NCBI GenBank assembly: GCA_016787605.1
Contig: JAEUUE010000138.1
Location: 1 to 64,000, forward strand
Reading direction: 5' to 3'
DNA length: 64,000 nucleotides
Source: Cyclobacteriaceae bacterium
GTDB taxonomy: Bacteria; Bacteroidota; Bacteroidia; Cytophagales; Cyclobacteriaceae
Below the pieces are notes generated by a model that saw nothing but the letters and a program-made list of their open reading frames with translations, had not been told where the DNA came from and did no database searches. A program made the position numbers and the translations under genes. Within the stretch, counting starts at the first letter, position 1, and every line of letters begins with the position of its first letter. Shown here piece by piece: positions 54,394 through 63,264 of the stretch.

Positions 54394-55509
54394 ATGATCG
54401 TCGGTGTACCCAAAGAAATCAAGAACAATGAGAATCGCGTGGCCCTCACTCCTGCCGGAGCGCAGGAACTGACCCGTCGCGGACATACCGTTTACATCCA
54501 GTCGACCGCCGGTGAAGGCAGCGGCTTCAGCGACGAAGAGTATGTGAAAGCTGGCGGCAAATTGTTGCCTACTGCGGCCGACATCTTCAACATCGCCGAG
54601 ATGATCATGAAGGTGAAGGAGCCGATTGAGCAGGAGTATAACCTGATCAAGAAAGACCAGCTGGTCTTCACGTACTTTCACTTTGCCTCCTACGAGCCAC
54701 TCACCCACGCGATGATCAAAACCGGTGCGGTGTGCCTGGCGTACGAAACCGTAGAGCGCGTCGACGGCAGCCTGCCGCTTCTCGTCCCGATGAGTGAGGT
54801 CGCCGGACGCATGGCGATCCAGGAAGGCGCGAAGTACCTCGAGAAGCCGCTGAAAGGGCGCGGCATCCTGCTCGGCGGTGTACCGGGCGTTATGCCAGCC
54901 AAAGTGCTGATCCTCGGCGGTGGCGTGGTGGGCACCAATGCCGCCAAGATCGCCGCCGGTATGGGCGCCGATGTCACCATCACCGACGTCAACATCAACC
55001 GTCTCCGTTACCTCGACGACGTCATGCCCAAGAACGTGCACACCATGGTCTCCAACGACTATGTGCTGCGCGACCTGGTCAAGACCCACGACCTCATCGT
55101 TGGCGCGGTACTGATCCCGGGTGCCAAGGCACCCAAGCTGATCACCAAAGACATGCTGAAGTCGATGCGGCCCGGCACCGTGCTGGTTGACGTGGCCGTC
55201 GACCAGGGTGGTTGCATCGAAACGTGCAAGCCTACCACCCACGAGAATCCGACCTACATCATCGATGATGTCGTGCACTACTGCGTGGCCAACATGCCCG
55301 GCGCCGTGCCCTACACGTCGACCCTCGCCCTCACCAACGCCACACTCCCCTACGCGATCAAACTCGCCGGCAACGGCTGGAAGAAAGCGTGCCAGGACAG
55401 CATGGAACTGCGCAGGGGATTGAATGTCATCGGCGGCAAGGTGGTTTACAAAGCCGTAGCGGAGGCGTTCAATCTGCCGTATACGGATGTGAAGGATTTT
55501 CTGGCGTAA
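54394..55509 (+). CDS. ald: Alanine dehydrogenase
   Basis: 371 residues, the usual length. Opening MIVGVPKEIKNNENRVALTP, catalytic Lys and His in KEPIEQEYNLIKKDQLVFTYFHFA, NAD site VLILGGGVVGTNAAKIAAGMGADVTITD, and family end DVAVDQGGCIETCKPTTHENPTY. It converts alanine, NAD and water to pyruvate, NADH and ammonia. An unusual tandem array forms its leader and a 7-base array follows its stop, so it sits in its own transcription unit. Confidence 0.95.
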   Translation: MIVGVPKEIKNNENRVALTPAGAQELTRRGHTVYIQSTAGEGSGFSDEEYVKAGGKLLPTAADIFNIAEMIMKVKEPIEQEYNLIKKDQLVFTYFHFASYEPLTHAMIKTGAVCLAYETVERVDGSLPLLVPMSEVAGRMAIQEGAKYLEKPLKGRGILLGGVPGVMPAKVLILGGGVVGTNAAKIAAGMGADVTITDVNINRLRYLDDVMPKNVHTMVSNDYVLRDLVKTHDLIVGAVLIPGAKAPKLITKDMLKSMRPGTVLVDVAVDQGGCIETCKPTTHENPTYIIDDVVHYCVANMPGAVPYTSTLALTNATLPYAIKLAGNGWKKACQDSMELRRGLNVIGGKVVYKAVAEAFNLPYTDVKDFLA

Positions 55510-55511
55510 AA

Positions 55512-55546
55512 GTCGATGGTCCATAGTCCATGGTCGATGGTCCATG
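55512..55546. repeat. Five 7-base units, GTCxATG type
   Basis: GTCGATG, GTCCATA, GTCCATG, GTCGATG and GTCCATG in exact 7-base register, beginning two bases after the ald stop codon. It contains CCATGG palindromes. Confidence 0.75.
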
Positions 55547-55597
55547 GCAAGGGTACCGTGCTTTAAGGCAGTCCGGGAAATTTGTTAACTTTTGTCT

Positions 55598-56035
55598 ATG
55601 CAGAAGATCACGACCTTTCTGTGGTTTAATGACCAAGCCAGGGAGGCGGCCGCCTTTTACTGCAGCCTTTTCAAGAACTCGCGCATCGTGACCGACACCC
55701 CGATGGTCGTCGTTTTTGAATTGGAAGGCCAGCAATTCATGGCGCTCAACGGAGGCCCTCGTTTCCCGTTCACCGAAGCGATTTCCCTGTATGTCGACTG
55801 TGAAACACAGGAAGAAGTAGACACGCTGTGGAACAAGCTCACGGCTAACGGAGGCGCTGAATCCATGTGCGGCTGGTGCAAAGACAAGTACGGGCTCTCC
55901 TGGCAGATTATTCCCAAAACCCTCATACGGCTGATGAATGATCCCGACAAGGAAAAGTCGCAGCGGGTGATGGAAGCCATGCTCCAGATGAGGAAGATCG
56001 ACATCAGGAAACTGGAAGATGCGTGGAGGGGCTAA
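55598..56035 (+). CDS. VOC family protein, PhnB-like
   Basis: 145 residues from the ATG at 55598; the TTG two codons earlier is not needed. Opening [25 protein letters not shown] is the PhnB/glyoxalase-like start; then [33 protein letters not shown], and [16 protein letters not shown]. Such single-domain VOC proteins bind a metal and act on small molecules; the substrate is unknown. A compact gene flanked on both sides by 7-base repeat arrays. Confidence 0.88.
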   Translation: MQKITTFLWFNDQAREAAAFYCSLFKNSRIVTDTPMVVVFELEGQQFMALNGGPRFPFTEAISLYVDCETQEEVDTLWNKLTANGGAESMCGWCKDKYGLSWQIIPKTLIRLMNDPDKEKSQRVMEAMLQMRKIDIRKLEDAWRG

Positions 56036-56044
56036 AGCTCAATG

Positions 56045-56134
56045 CCAAAGGCTAAAGGCTTAAAGCTTAAGGCTATAAGCCAGTAACCATTCCTGAAGAT
56101 CTCCAGCTTTTAGCCTTCAGCCTTTTGCTTCTCG
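56045..56134. repeat. Two facing 7-base arrays forming an inverted repeat
   Basis: CCAAAGG, CTAAAGG, CTTAAAG, CTTAAGG, CTATAAG (56045-56079) and, after a 27-base gap, CTTTTAG, CCTTCAG, CCTTTTG, CTTCTCG (56107-56134). The second set is largely the complement of the first (19 of 21 bases in the best arm). It fills most of the spacer between the VOC and RidA-like genes. Confidence 0.7.
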
Positions 56135-56183
56135 ACGAAACCCACGATGGCGAAATCCGTTTTCACTGGCAAAGTCCTTTGCC

Positions 56184-56609
56184 ATGAAAATCATACTCGC
56201 TGCACTGATCCTCCTCTCCACTTTCGCTTGCGGTCAATCCATCCAGAAAGACAAATGGCACTGGGATGACCCGTTGAAGCAAGACACCACGGCCGGGTAT
56301 GTCCAAGTTGTCAAGGTGGACAATGTACTTTACATCTCGGGAGCCGTATCCCTGGAGATCACCCCGCAGGGGATCACCCGCGTGTACAGGGCACTGGAAC
56401 GTTCGCTCAAATCACACGGTGCCACGTTCCAGAATGTCGTCAAGGAAAACCTGTACACCACCGACATCGAGGCGATGAAGAAACACAATGCTGCCCGCAA
56501 GGCGTTCTACCAGGGTGACTTCCCGGCAGCCACATGGGTGCAGATCACCCGGCTGTATATGCCGGAAGCCAAACTGGAAGTCGAACTCGTCGCTCACCTG
56601 CCGAAGTAA
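56184..56609 (+). CDS. RidA family protein with signal sequence
   Basis: 141 residues. The first 19 residues are a signal with lipobox-like FACGQ (Cys16), unusual because most RidA proteins are cytoplasmic. Then the YjgF/RidA pattern: VVKVDNVLYISGAVSL, ALERSLKSHGATFQNVVKENLYTTDI and PAATWVQITRLYMPEAKLEVELVAHL, with the key Arg of the enamine/imine deaminase in ITRL. An exported RidA-type protein may act on a periplasmic imine. It is preceded by an inverted 7-base array. Confidence 0.8.
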   Translation: MKIILAALILLSTFACGQSIQKDKWHWDDPLKQDTTAGYVQVVKVDNVLYISGAVSLEITPQGITRVYRALERSLKSHGATFQNVVKENLYTTDIEAMKKHNAARKAFYQGDFPAATWVQITRLYMPEAKLEVELVAHLPK

Positions 56610-56674
56610 TACAAAGCTCCAGGAATTCTTGCTGCCGTCCTTCTCGGCTTCGCATTGTTCTGTAACTTGAGGGC

Positions 56675-58276
56675 ATGATCCACGCGTACCTGCTGCTCAC
56701 CATCTCTCTCCTGTTTGCCGTCTTGCTGCTGGTGATGGTGGGCGAGCGACTCAAAATCAGCTACCCCATCTTCCTGGTCATCGGCGGCCTGCTCATCAGT
56801 TTTGTACCGGGCATCCCGTCCGTTGCCATCGACCCCGACCTTGTCTTTCTCATTTTCCTTCCCCCCATTCTTTACGCAGCGGCCTGGTACACGTCGTGGC
56901 ACGACTTCTGGAAATGGAAGCGACCGATCGGGCTCCTGGCCGTGGGGCTGGTTATCCTCACCTCTGCGATTGTCGCATACCTCACCGAATGGATGATCCC
57001 CGGGTTCCCGCTCGCCGCGGGGTTCCTGCTGGGCGGCATCATCTCGCCGCCCGATGCCGTCGCCGCCACGTCCGTACTGCGGGGAACGGCTATCCCCAAA
57101 CGCGCCATCATCATCCTTGAAGGGGAAAGCCTCATCAATGACGCGTCAAGCCTGATCGTCTTCAAGTTTGCCCTCGCGGCGATCCTTACGCATTCCTTCG
57201 TCCTGCAGGAAGCCGTAGGAACCTTCTTCCTCATGGCCGGTATGGGCATCGTGGTCGGCCTCCTGGTGGGCATGGCCGCCTATCAGCTCCACCGGTTGCT
57301 ACCCACCACACCGAGCATCGACATCGCCCTCACGTTGATCACTCCTTATGTGATGTATATCGGCGCGGAATACTTCCATTTCTCAGGCGTCCTCGCCGTG
57401 GTGAGCGGCGGGCTGTTTCTCTCCTACCGGTCGCACAAATTCCTAAGCTCACAGTCGCGCCTGCAGGCTACGGTGGTATGGCAGACGCTGATCTTTCTCC
57501 TCAACGGTACGGTCTTCATTCTCATCGGCCTCGATCTCCCGGTCATCGTCAACGGGTTGCAGGAAGTCTCGCAGTGGGAAGCCATCACCTATGGGCTGAT
57601 CATCTCGATGGCCATTATTGTCATCCGGGTCATCTGGACCTACACGATGACGTTCATTCCCCGGTTCCTGTTCCGTTCCATCCGCGAGACCGAGAAGAGT
57701 CCCGGGTGGAAGGGGCCTTTTGTGGTGAGCTTCGCCGCCATGCGCGGAGTAGTCTCGCTGGCGGCAGCGTTCTCCATACCCCTCCTGCTTCCCGGCGGCG
57801 AGGCATTTCCCTATCGCAACCTGATTCTCTTCCTCACCTTTGTCGTCATCCTCGTCACGCTGGTCGGCCAGGGACTCCTGCTGCCCTGGATCATCCGCTG
57901 GATCAAGGTGGAAGAAATTGATGATCACCGTCCCGAGGGGGAGCAGGAAGCCGAGCTGCAACTGTATCTCAAGCAGGCCTCATTGAAGGTTCTTACCACA
58001 AAGCATGCGCAGTACATCGAACGGAATCCGCTGGTGGCCAACCTGAGGTCGCAGCTGGAAAGCGATATCGCCCTCACGAGCCAGCGCATCGACTCCTTTG
58101 ACTGCAACACACGCGAACAGGAAAACTACCGGAGGGTGCTTACCGATATCCTGAACGAGCAACGGGAGGAGTTGGTAAAGCTTCGGGACGCGCGCCTGTT
58201 TTCGGAAGAAGTGCTTCGCAAGCAGGCGGCGCAGTTGGATTTGGATGAGGCGAGGGTAAGGGGTGGGTTGGAATGA
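56675..58276 (+). CDS. Na+/H+ antiporter, CPA1 family
   Basis: 533 residues with about 12 membrane helices in the first 420 residues. The CPA1 motifs are PPDAVAATSVLRG, EGESLINDASSLIVFKFALA with the Asp of the ion site, and GMRGVVSLAAAF-like AMRGVVSLAAAF. The cytoplasmic C-terminal 110 residues (QLYLKQASLKVLTTKHAQY and an acidic helical tail) resemble NhaP/YjcE-like proteins. It exchanges Na+ (or K+) for H+ and helps pH and salt homeostasis. Confidence 0.92.
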   Translation: MIHAYLLLTISLLFAVLLLVMVGERLKISYPIFLVIGGLLISFVPGIPSVAIDPDLVFLIFLPPILYAAAWYTSWHDFWKWKRPIGLLAVGLVILTSAIVAYLTEWMIPGFPLAAGFLLGGIISPPDAVAATSVLRGTAIPKRAIIILEGESLINDASSLIVFKFALAAILTHSFVLQEAVGTFFLMAGMGIVVGLLVGMAAYQLHRLLPTTPSIDIALTLITPYVMYIGAEYFHFSGVLAVVSGGLFLSYRSHKFLSSQSRLQATVVWQTLIFLLNGTVFILIGLDLPVIVNGLQEVSQWEAITYGLIISMAIIVIRVIWTYTMTFIPRFLFRSIRETEKSPGWKGPFVVSFAAMRGVVSLAAAFSIPLLLPGGEAFPYRNLILFLTFVVILVTLVGQGLLLPWIIRWIKVEEIDDHRPEGEQEAELQLYLKQASLKVLTTKHAQYIERNPLVANLRSQLESDIALTSQRIDSFDCNTREQENYRRVLTDILNEQREELVKLRDARLFSEEVLRKQAAQLDLDEARVRGGLE

Positions 58277-58309
58277 AAAGTGAAAAATGAAAAATCAAAA
58301 ATGATGAAT
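58275..58309. repeat. Five 7-base units, GAAAAAT type
   Basis: GAAAAGT, GAAAAAT, GAAAAAT, CAAAAAT, GATGAAT in exact 7-base register, starting inside the antiporter stop codon. Confidence 0.65.
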
Positions 58310-58364
58310 CATTTGGGAGGCAGAAATTGGATAATGGGAGCCACCTTCGTTTAATGTCGTTATC

Positions 58365-58703
58365 ATGGATTCTCCTGGAAGAAAACTTCTGTTCATCAAG
58401 TTGTTGCACACCGCCATTTGGGTCTTCTTCAATGTGGTCATTTTTTACATGCTGTACGCCGTAACGCTGGGCAGCATCGACAAGTGGTTGTGGATTGGGT
58501 ATGGCCTTATTGGGGCTGAAACGCTGACACTCCTTTTGTTCAAGTTCTATTGCCCCCTCACTGTCTGGGCCCGTCGTTATTCGGACTCCCCGGCGGCGAA
58601 TTTTGACATCTTTCTGCCGGAGTGGCTGGCGAAATACAATAAGCAGATTTACACGGCGATCATGGTTGTCATCCTGGTACTCACGGCATACCGGGTTCTT
58701 TAA
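58365..58703 (+). CDS. Small membrane protein of unknown function
   Basis: 112 residues with three hydrophobic helices, about 15-36, 41-62 and 95-111. A polar loop (FKFYCPLTVWARRYSDSPAANFDIFLPEWLAKYNKQ) lies between the second and third; parts read LTVWARRY and DIFLPEWLAKYN. Conserved WxR and FLP pieces suggest a family I do not recognise. It lies between two 7-base repeat arrays, 88 bases after the antiporter gene, and may be cotranscribed with it. Confidence 0.65.
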   Translation: MDSPGRKLLFIKLLHTAIWVFFNVVIFYMLYAVTLGSIDKWLWIGYGLIGAETLTLLLFKFYCPLTVWARRYSDSPAANFDIFLPEWLAKYNKQIYTAIMVVILVLTAYRVL

Positions 58704-58704
58704 T

Positions 58705-58774
58705 AGAAGCTAGAATCTAGAAGCAAGAATCTAGAAGGGTAATACGGAGTTCAGAATTCAGAATGCAGAATTTG
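58705..58774. repeat. Two successive 7-base arrays, TAGAAxC and GAATxCA types
   Basis: TAGAAGC, TAGAATC, TAGAAGC, AAGAATC, TAGAAGG (58705-58739), then GAGTTCA, GAATTCA, GAATGCA, GAATTTG (58747-58774), each in 7-base register. The first begins one base after the stop codon at 58703. Confidence 0.7.
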
Positions 58775-59107
58775 GATCTTTTTCACGGGTCTGGTAACCT
58801 TCGCGAAGGTGGCTGCAAACTGATGGTTGGCAGGATGGCTTGTGTGAGATAGTCAATGACTCCATACACCGGTGGCGGCACCTACGATAAAGGAGATTTT
58901 GGGTAAAGAGGTACTGGAAATGATGAACGGCATTCATCCGGTATCAGGGATGGCCTGAATGCCCTATACTTGCAAGGAAAGGCATGGCTGGGAAATGAGA
59001 AGTCAAAGATCATGCAGTGCTTAATCCTACCGGGTACATCAAGTATAAGCAACTCACTGGCATACCCTGGAGGTTGTGGAATTTTTGAAAAGCTAAGGTC
59101 TTGAGAA
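58775..59107. other. Spacer without a recognisable gene
   Basis: About 330 bases between the repeat arrays and the hydrolase gene at 59108. I see no frame with family character on either strand. TATACTTGC at 58965-58973 is an imperfect -7 box, too far from the ATG to be convincing. The rest looks like decayed sequence. Confidence 0.5.
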
Positions 59108-60028
59108 ATGAAACGGTATTGCCTGAGCGTCTTCGTGCTTTTCTGCTTTCAAGGGGTGGCCCAGCCATCTTTCGAAGGCCTCTTGCGGATAAACAAGTAT
59201 GATACCTACGTTCGGGTAATTGGCAAAGGAGACCCGATCATCCTTATCCACGGCGGCCCGGGAATGGACCACTCCTATTTCCTTCCTTATATGGACGCGT
59301 TGTCCGACCAGTACAAGCTAATCTATTACGATTCACGCGGGATGGGTCGCTCTTCCATTGATATTGACAGCACGCGATTCTCATTCAAGCTCCTGGTGGA
59401 TGACATTGAGGCACTACGGAAAGAGCTCAAGCTTTCCAAAGTAACGGTATTGGGGCACTCCTGGGGTGGCTTGCTCGCCATGAATTATGCCATTCAGTAT
59501 CCGGACCATCTGAAGTCGCTCATATTGCTCAACTCGAACTCGGCCAGCAAGGAGTTCGATGCCACGATCGCAAAGAACATGAGTGCACGCTGGACCAAAG
59601 AGGACCTGGAGAAAAGAAGCCAACTGGTGAGTTCTCCTGAGTTTCGGAACGGTAATCCAACACTAATGGAGCAATTAATGAGGCTCTCCTTTAAGCATAC
59701 CTTCCATGATAAACGCCTTTCCGATAGCCTTCAACTCTTCTTCCCTCCCGATTATAAACTCCGAGCCGGCCTGCTGCGCTTTCTGGCAAAGGACCTGGCC
59801 GCCTATGACTTTCACGCTGATCTTCAGAAGATAACTGCTCCAACGCTGATTATTCATGGTGAGGATGACATCATCCCCGTTGAATCCGACACCAAACTCC
59901 ATCAATCCATTAGCGCCTCCAGGCTGGTGATCATGAGCGAATGCGGGCATTTCCCCTTCATCGAGAAACCCAGGGAATTCAAGAGAATCATATCGGAATT
60001 TCTACGGCGGCAGAAAGCGTCTCCATGA
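59108..60028 (+). CDS. Alpha/beta hydrolase, proline iminopeptidase-like
   Basis: 306 residues with a signal peptide ending GVAQ (1-19). The oxyanion loop HGGPGMDHSYF, elbow GHSWGG (nucleophile Ser near 119), Asp in HGEDDIIPVES, and His in ECGHFPFIEKP complete the triad. The HGGPG and GHSWGG pair is the mark of the prolyl iminopeptidase/S33 group, though export and the short lid make a general hydrolase possible. It stands alone between long spacers, before a LytS/LytTR pair. Confidence 0.85.
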   Translation: MKRYCLSVFVLFCFQGVAQPSFEGLLRINKYDTYVRVIGKGDPIILIHGGPGMDHSYFLPYMDALSDQYKLIYYDSRGMGRSSIDIDSTRFSFKLLVDDIEALRKELKLSKVTVLGHSWGGLLAMNYAIQYPDHLKSLILLNSNSASKEFDATIAKNMSARWTKEDLEKRSQLVSSPEFRNGNPTLMEQLMRLSFKHTFHDKRLSDSLQLFFPPDYKLRAGLLRFLAKDLAAYDFHADLQKITAPTLIIHGEDDIIPVESDTKLHQSISASRLVIMSECGHFPFIEKPREFKRIISEFLRRQKASP

Positions 60029-60279
60029 TCCGTCACCAGGACCCTCAGGTCGAGCCAGTGGTGTTACAACTCCTCCCGGCTCTCGTCCACCGGTTGCCCC
60101 TGGTCTTTTGCGCACACCCGTCGATTGATCGCCAACCGTGGCTCCCCGAGCGGATCACCCTTGAGTATTGCGGATTAATGGCTAAATTAAAAGCAGCCCC
60201 CATTTATTTATTCACGTTATCAATCACGGGCTAATTCCATCGGATGGTTGCTGGTCAAAGATCAAGGTTAGGGCAAGGC

Positions 60280-61281
60280 ATGGACTTCAGAAATCAGTCC
60301 ATCTTCAAGAGGAAGGGGGTCATTGAACTGGCCATATTCTCCCTCTACTTCACTTTTGTTCTCTATGAAACCTACAGCATGCTCTCCCGCTATACGGGGG
60401 AAGACAAGTACAAGCTCCTCTTTCTGCTGACCGGGCTATGGTCAGGGTGGGCTTACTTCTATACCCGCATTATTGTGGATTCGTTTCTCCTGAAAGGCAA
60501 AATTCCGTGGTTCATCCTCCAGGTGATCCTGGGGATACTGGCCATAGCGGTGATTCAACATACCGTCTTGACGGGGACCACTATTGCCGAACGTAATGAT
60601 TTCACGCAGATCCTGATCAGTGATACCATTTTTACCATACTCACTACCTTGGTGTATCTGGGGGCAAAGTACTTGTTGAAGAGTAAAGAGTTCTTCGAAC
60701 TCGAAGCCGTAAAAAAGGAAGTGGAGCTGAACCAGTTAAAGAACCAGCTCAATCCCCACTTCCTCTTCAATGCGCTAAACAATATTTATAGCTACGGCCT
60801 TGAAAACAACCAATATGGCCACGACTTAGTCATGAAGCTCGGTCAACTGATGCGCTTTGTACTGGATGCCAACAAGTCCGAGTTAATCCCCCTGGGAGAC
60901 GAAGTCAACTTCATCGACAATTATATCGCCTTCGAACAGGAGCGACTGGGGTATCGATGCCGGATTAACTTTTCAAAGGAAATAACCGACCCTGGCCAGT
61001 TAATTCCTCCCTTCCTGCTCTTTCCGCTGATTGAAAACGCCTTCAAGCACGGAACCAATTCCGTTTACCCTACCACCATCGACATTCACCTGGTTAGCAA
61101 CCAGGAATCCGTTCAACTGATGGTGAAAAACGAAAAACTAAAGCAAAGCCACCCTTCCACCCAAACCGGTTTAAGCAATCTTACCCGAAGGCTTCAGCTT
61201 CTCTATCCTGCCCAACATCAACTTACCATCTCAGAGACCGAGAGTCATTTCCATACCTCCCTCAGCATTTCCTTTCCATGA
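60280..61281 (+). CDS. LytS/YehU-type sensor histidine kinase
   Basis: 333 residues from the ATG at 60280 (MDFRNQSIFKRKGVIELAIF); an ATG at 60244 would add 12 residues. Four membrane helices lie within the first 135 residues. The His_kinase domain has NQLKNQLNPHFLFNALNNIYS with the phosphoacceptor His, then LSLSISF-like HATPase end (PPFLLFPLIENAFKHGTN). There is no HisKA of the classical type. It is 15 bases before a LytTR response regulator, its partner. No local target is obvious. Confidence 0.92.
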   Translation: MDFRNQSIFKRKGVIELAIFSLYFTFVLYETYSMLSRYTGEDKYKLLFLLTGLWSGWAYFYTRIIVDSFLLKGKIPWFILQVILGILAIAVIQHTVLTGTTIAERNDFTQILISDTIFTILTTLVYLGAKYLLKSKEFFELEAVKKEVELNQLKNQLNPHFLFNALNNIYSYGLENNQYGHDLVMKLGQLMRFVLDANKSELIPLGDEVNFIDNYIAFEQERLGYRCRINFSKEITDPGQLIPPFLLFPLIENAFKHGTNSVYPTTIDIHLVSNQESVQLMVKNEKLKQSHPSTQTGLSNLTRRLQLLYPAQHQLTISETESHFHTSLSISFP

Positions 61282-61296
61282 ACAAACTCCTGGACA

Positions 61297-61989
61297 ATGA
61301 AACTCAGAACCGTTTTGATTGATGATGAGCCCAGGGCTCACGTCATCCTTGAAAATTATGCCTCAAGGACCAACCAGATTGAGTTAGTCGGGAAATTTCT
61401 CAATGCCGCGAGTGCGTTGGAGTTCATGCAGAATCATGAGGTTGACCTGATCCTGCTGGACATCACGATGCCGGTGATGGATGGCTTCAGTTTTCTGTCC
61501 AAACTTTCCAAACCGCCGATGGTGATCTTCACCACGGCCTATGCCGAATTTGCACTGGAGAGCTACGAGTTCAATGCCCTGGATTATTTAAGAAAGCCAA
61601 TCCCATACGAACGATTCGCGAAAGCCATTGAAAAGGCGAAGGCCCGAATCCTGGGTACCGATCGAACCCGGCACCTCCCTACCTCCATTACTTTGAAAAT
61701 AGATAACAAGGATGTCCAGCTTCCATTCGACACCATTAGTTACTTTCAGAGCTTTGGCAACTATGTCAAGATCTTTACTGCCGGCAAAGTCCTTATTACT
61801 CAAATTACAACCAAGGAAATCGAGGAGCATCTCCCGATCCAGACCTTTGTGAGAATCCATAAGTCCTTCATCGTGAATCGACTCAAGATTCAAAGCATAA
61901 ACGACTCATTCATTACCCTGGACGGGAAGCAACTGCCCATCGGCAAAACGTTCAAAGTCTATTTCAAAACCTCTGTTACCGATCAATAG
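61297..61989 (+). CDS. LytTR response regulator
   Basis: 230 residues. The receiver has the conserved LIDDEPRA and phosphorylation Asp in LILLDITMPVMDG (about 55), then Thr-Thr-Ala in VIFTTAYAEFAL and Lys in YLRKPI. The LytTR domain from about 130 shows YFQSFGNYVKIF, FVRIHKSFIVNRL and PIGKTFKVYF, closely like the stand-alone domain at 4650-4988. It pairs with the LytS-type kinase upstream. Confidence 0.93.
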   Translation: MKLRTVLIDDEPRAHVILENYASRTNQIELVGKFLNAASALEFMQNHEVDLILLDITMPVMDGFSFLSKLSKPPMVIFTTAYAEFALESYEFNALDYLRKPIPYERFAKAIEKAKARILGTDRTRHLPTSITLKIDNKDVQLPFDTISYFQSFGNYVKIFTAGKVLITQITTKEIEEHLPIQTFVRIHKSFIVNRLKIQSINDSFITLDGKQLPIGKTFKVYFKTSVTDQ

Positions 61990-62109
61990 GCAAGGTCATC
62001 CGGCACCTGCTGCTGCCTGAATCACTGCCGGCCGGCGTTTGCCCAAGCACAGGAGGATTTCGACCCGCGGAGTTCGCTTTGACGAGCTTTTGCAACCCCC
62101 GCCCGGAAA

Positions 62110-62161
62110 AAATGACAAGGGTATTTCGTCATTTACCTGAAAAAGCCGTTACGCTTTTTCA
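62110..62161. terminator. Two adjacent hairpins, probable terminator
   Basis: AAATGAC ... GTCATTT (62110-62134, 7-bp stem, 11-base loop) and TGAAAAAGC ... GCTTTTTCA (62138-62161, perfect 9-bp stem, 6-base loop). The second has the shape of a bidirectional terminator. They lie between the LytTR gene and the hydrolase-like gene. Confidence 0.5.
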
Positions 62162-62213
62162 ATCCCTGGTCCCATGTTTCCGTTGTTTGACTTGATCGCC
62201 AAAATTCAACACG

Positions 62214-63215
62214 ATGCACTTCAAAGCCATATGTATTCTCCTGTTGCTCTTCCAGGCAGCACTCGCCCAGGACACAACCCCGAAAGACTCCGTCAACAAC
62301 TTGGTACTACCCCGCGGTACCATGACCTGCATGCTGGGCTCCATTCCCTCATTTACCATGAGCGGAATGGGGAAGCAGAGTATGATCCTTATTCACGGCA
62401 TTGGCTTCGATGGGTCCGTCTTCAATGACTTCCCGCTGTCCCCCTTGAAACGGTACAGAATATACACGGTTACTATCCCGGGATTCGGAGGGACCTCATC
62501 CCCTCCTCTTCCCGCAGCCGGAACAAGCTATGGAGAACAGGTTTGGAGTCACGGCGCCGTGGAGGGAATCAGAAAACTGATCCAGAAGGAGAACCTTTCA
62601 AAACCGGTGTTGGTTGGTCACTTTACCATGGGTGTTCAACTCGCCATGCGGTTTGCCCTGCTACATCCCGACTTGATTGGCGGGGTGATTTTGATTGGCG
62701 GCCCCTCCAAATTCATCTCCGTTCAGAATGGCAAAGCGATGGAATATTCCTTGGACTTCAGGATTAAGGCCATTGATGGCTATATGGCCCCCAAATTTTA
62801 CAAGACCATAAGAAAGGAAGTTTTCGACGAAAACAACTACTTGCCTGACTTGTACTCCAACCGCAAAGAACTAGCCCGGGAACTATGGATTCAGCCCACT
62901 AAAGTTCTGCTTCCGGTGATGATCCAATATCTCTGCGAATTCTTTGCCTCCGACCTTACGGGCGACTTCTCGAAGACAAGCGTCCCCGCCCTGGTGATCC
63001 GACCCGGCTTTACCAGGGAGCTGCTCTCCCAGCCCGATAACCCCAATGTCAATTATATCCGGCCCCAGTTCATTGACGGTTGGGACGTACTCAAAGGGAA
63101 GAACGAACATATTACGATCCAGGACATTGAACAGTCCGGAGTATTTGCCTGGAAAGATCAACCGGAAAAACTCAACCAAATGGTAATCGACTTCTTAAAA
63201 AGGCTAAAGCGGTAA
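62214..63215 (+). CDS. Alpha/beta hydrolase-fold protein without catalytic triad
   Basis: 333 residues with a signal peptide ending LAQ (1-19). The fold is evident: MILIHGIGFDGSVF, TVTIPGFGGTSSPP, FALLHPDLIGGVILIGGP. The nucleophile elbow, however, is VGHFTMGVQLA (135-140) with no serine, and the C-terminal histidine position, usually GHFxxxxxPE, is SGVFAWKDQPE with Val310. Two of three triad residues are missing while the fold is intact, so binding or regulation is more likely than hydrolysis. It follows the paired hairpins and precedes a Gfo/Idh/MocA gene on the other strand. Confidence 0.8.
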   Translation: MHFKAICILLLLFQAALAQDTTPKDSVNNLVLPRGTMTCMLGSIPSFTMSGMGKQSMILIHGIGFDGSVFNDFPLSPLKRYRIYTVTIPGFGGTSSPPLPAAGTSYGEQVWSHGAVEGIRKLIQKENLSKPVLVGHFTMGVQLAMRFALLHPDLIGGVILIGGPSKFISVQNGKAMEYSLDFRIKAIDGYMAPKFYKTIRKEVFDENNYLPDLYSNRKELARELWIQPTKVLLPVMIQYLCEFFASDLTGDFSKTSVPALVIRPGFTRELLSQPDNPNVNYIRPQFIDGWDVLKGKNEHITIQDIEQSGVFAWKDQPEKLNQMVIDFLKRLKR

Positions 63216-63264
63216 AATCTGTCTCCGTGCCCTGGCTGCCGACTCCTGGTCCCTGGCCCGTACG

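Noticed and set aside
54370-55545. A 391-residue minus-strand frame opposite alanine dehydrogenase
   Set aside because: It is antisense to a textbook ald gene; the histidine- and glycine-rich text reflects complement codon bias in GC-rich DNA.
60029-60279. Possible small gene between the hydrolase and the LytS-type kinase
   Set aside because: No frame with a convincing start or protein character; treated as plain spacer.
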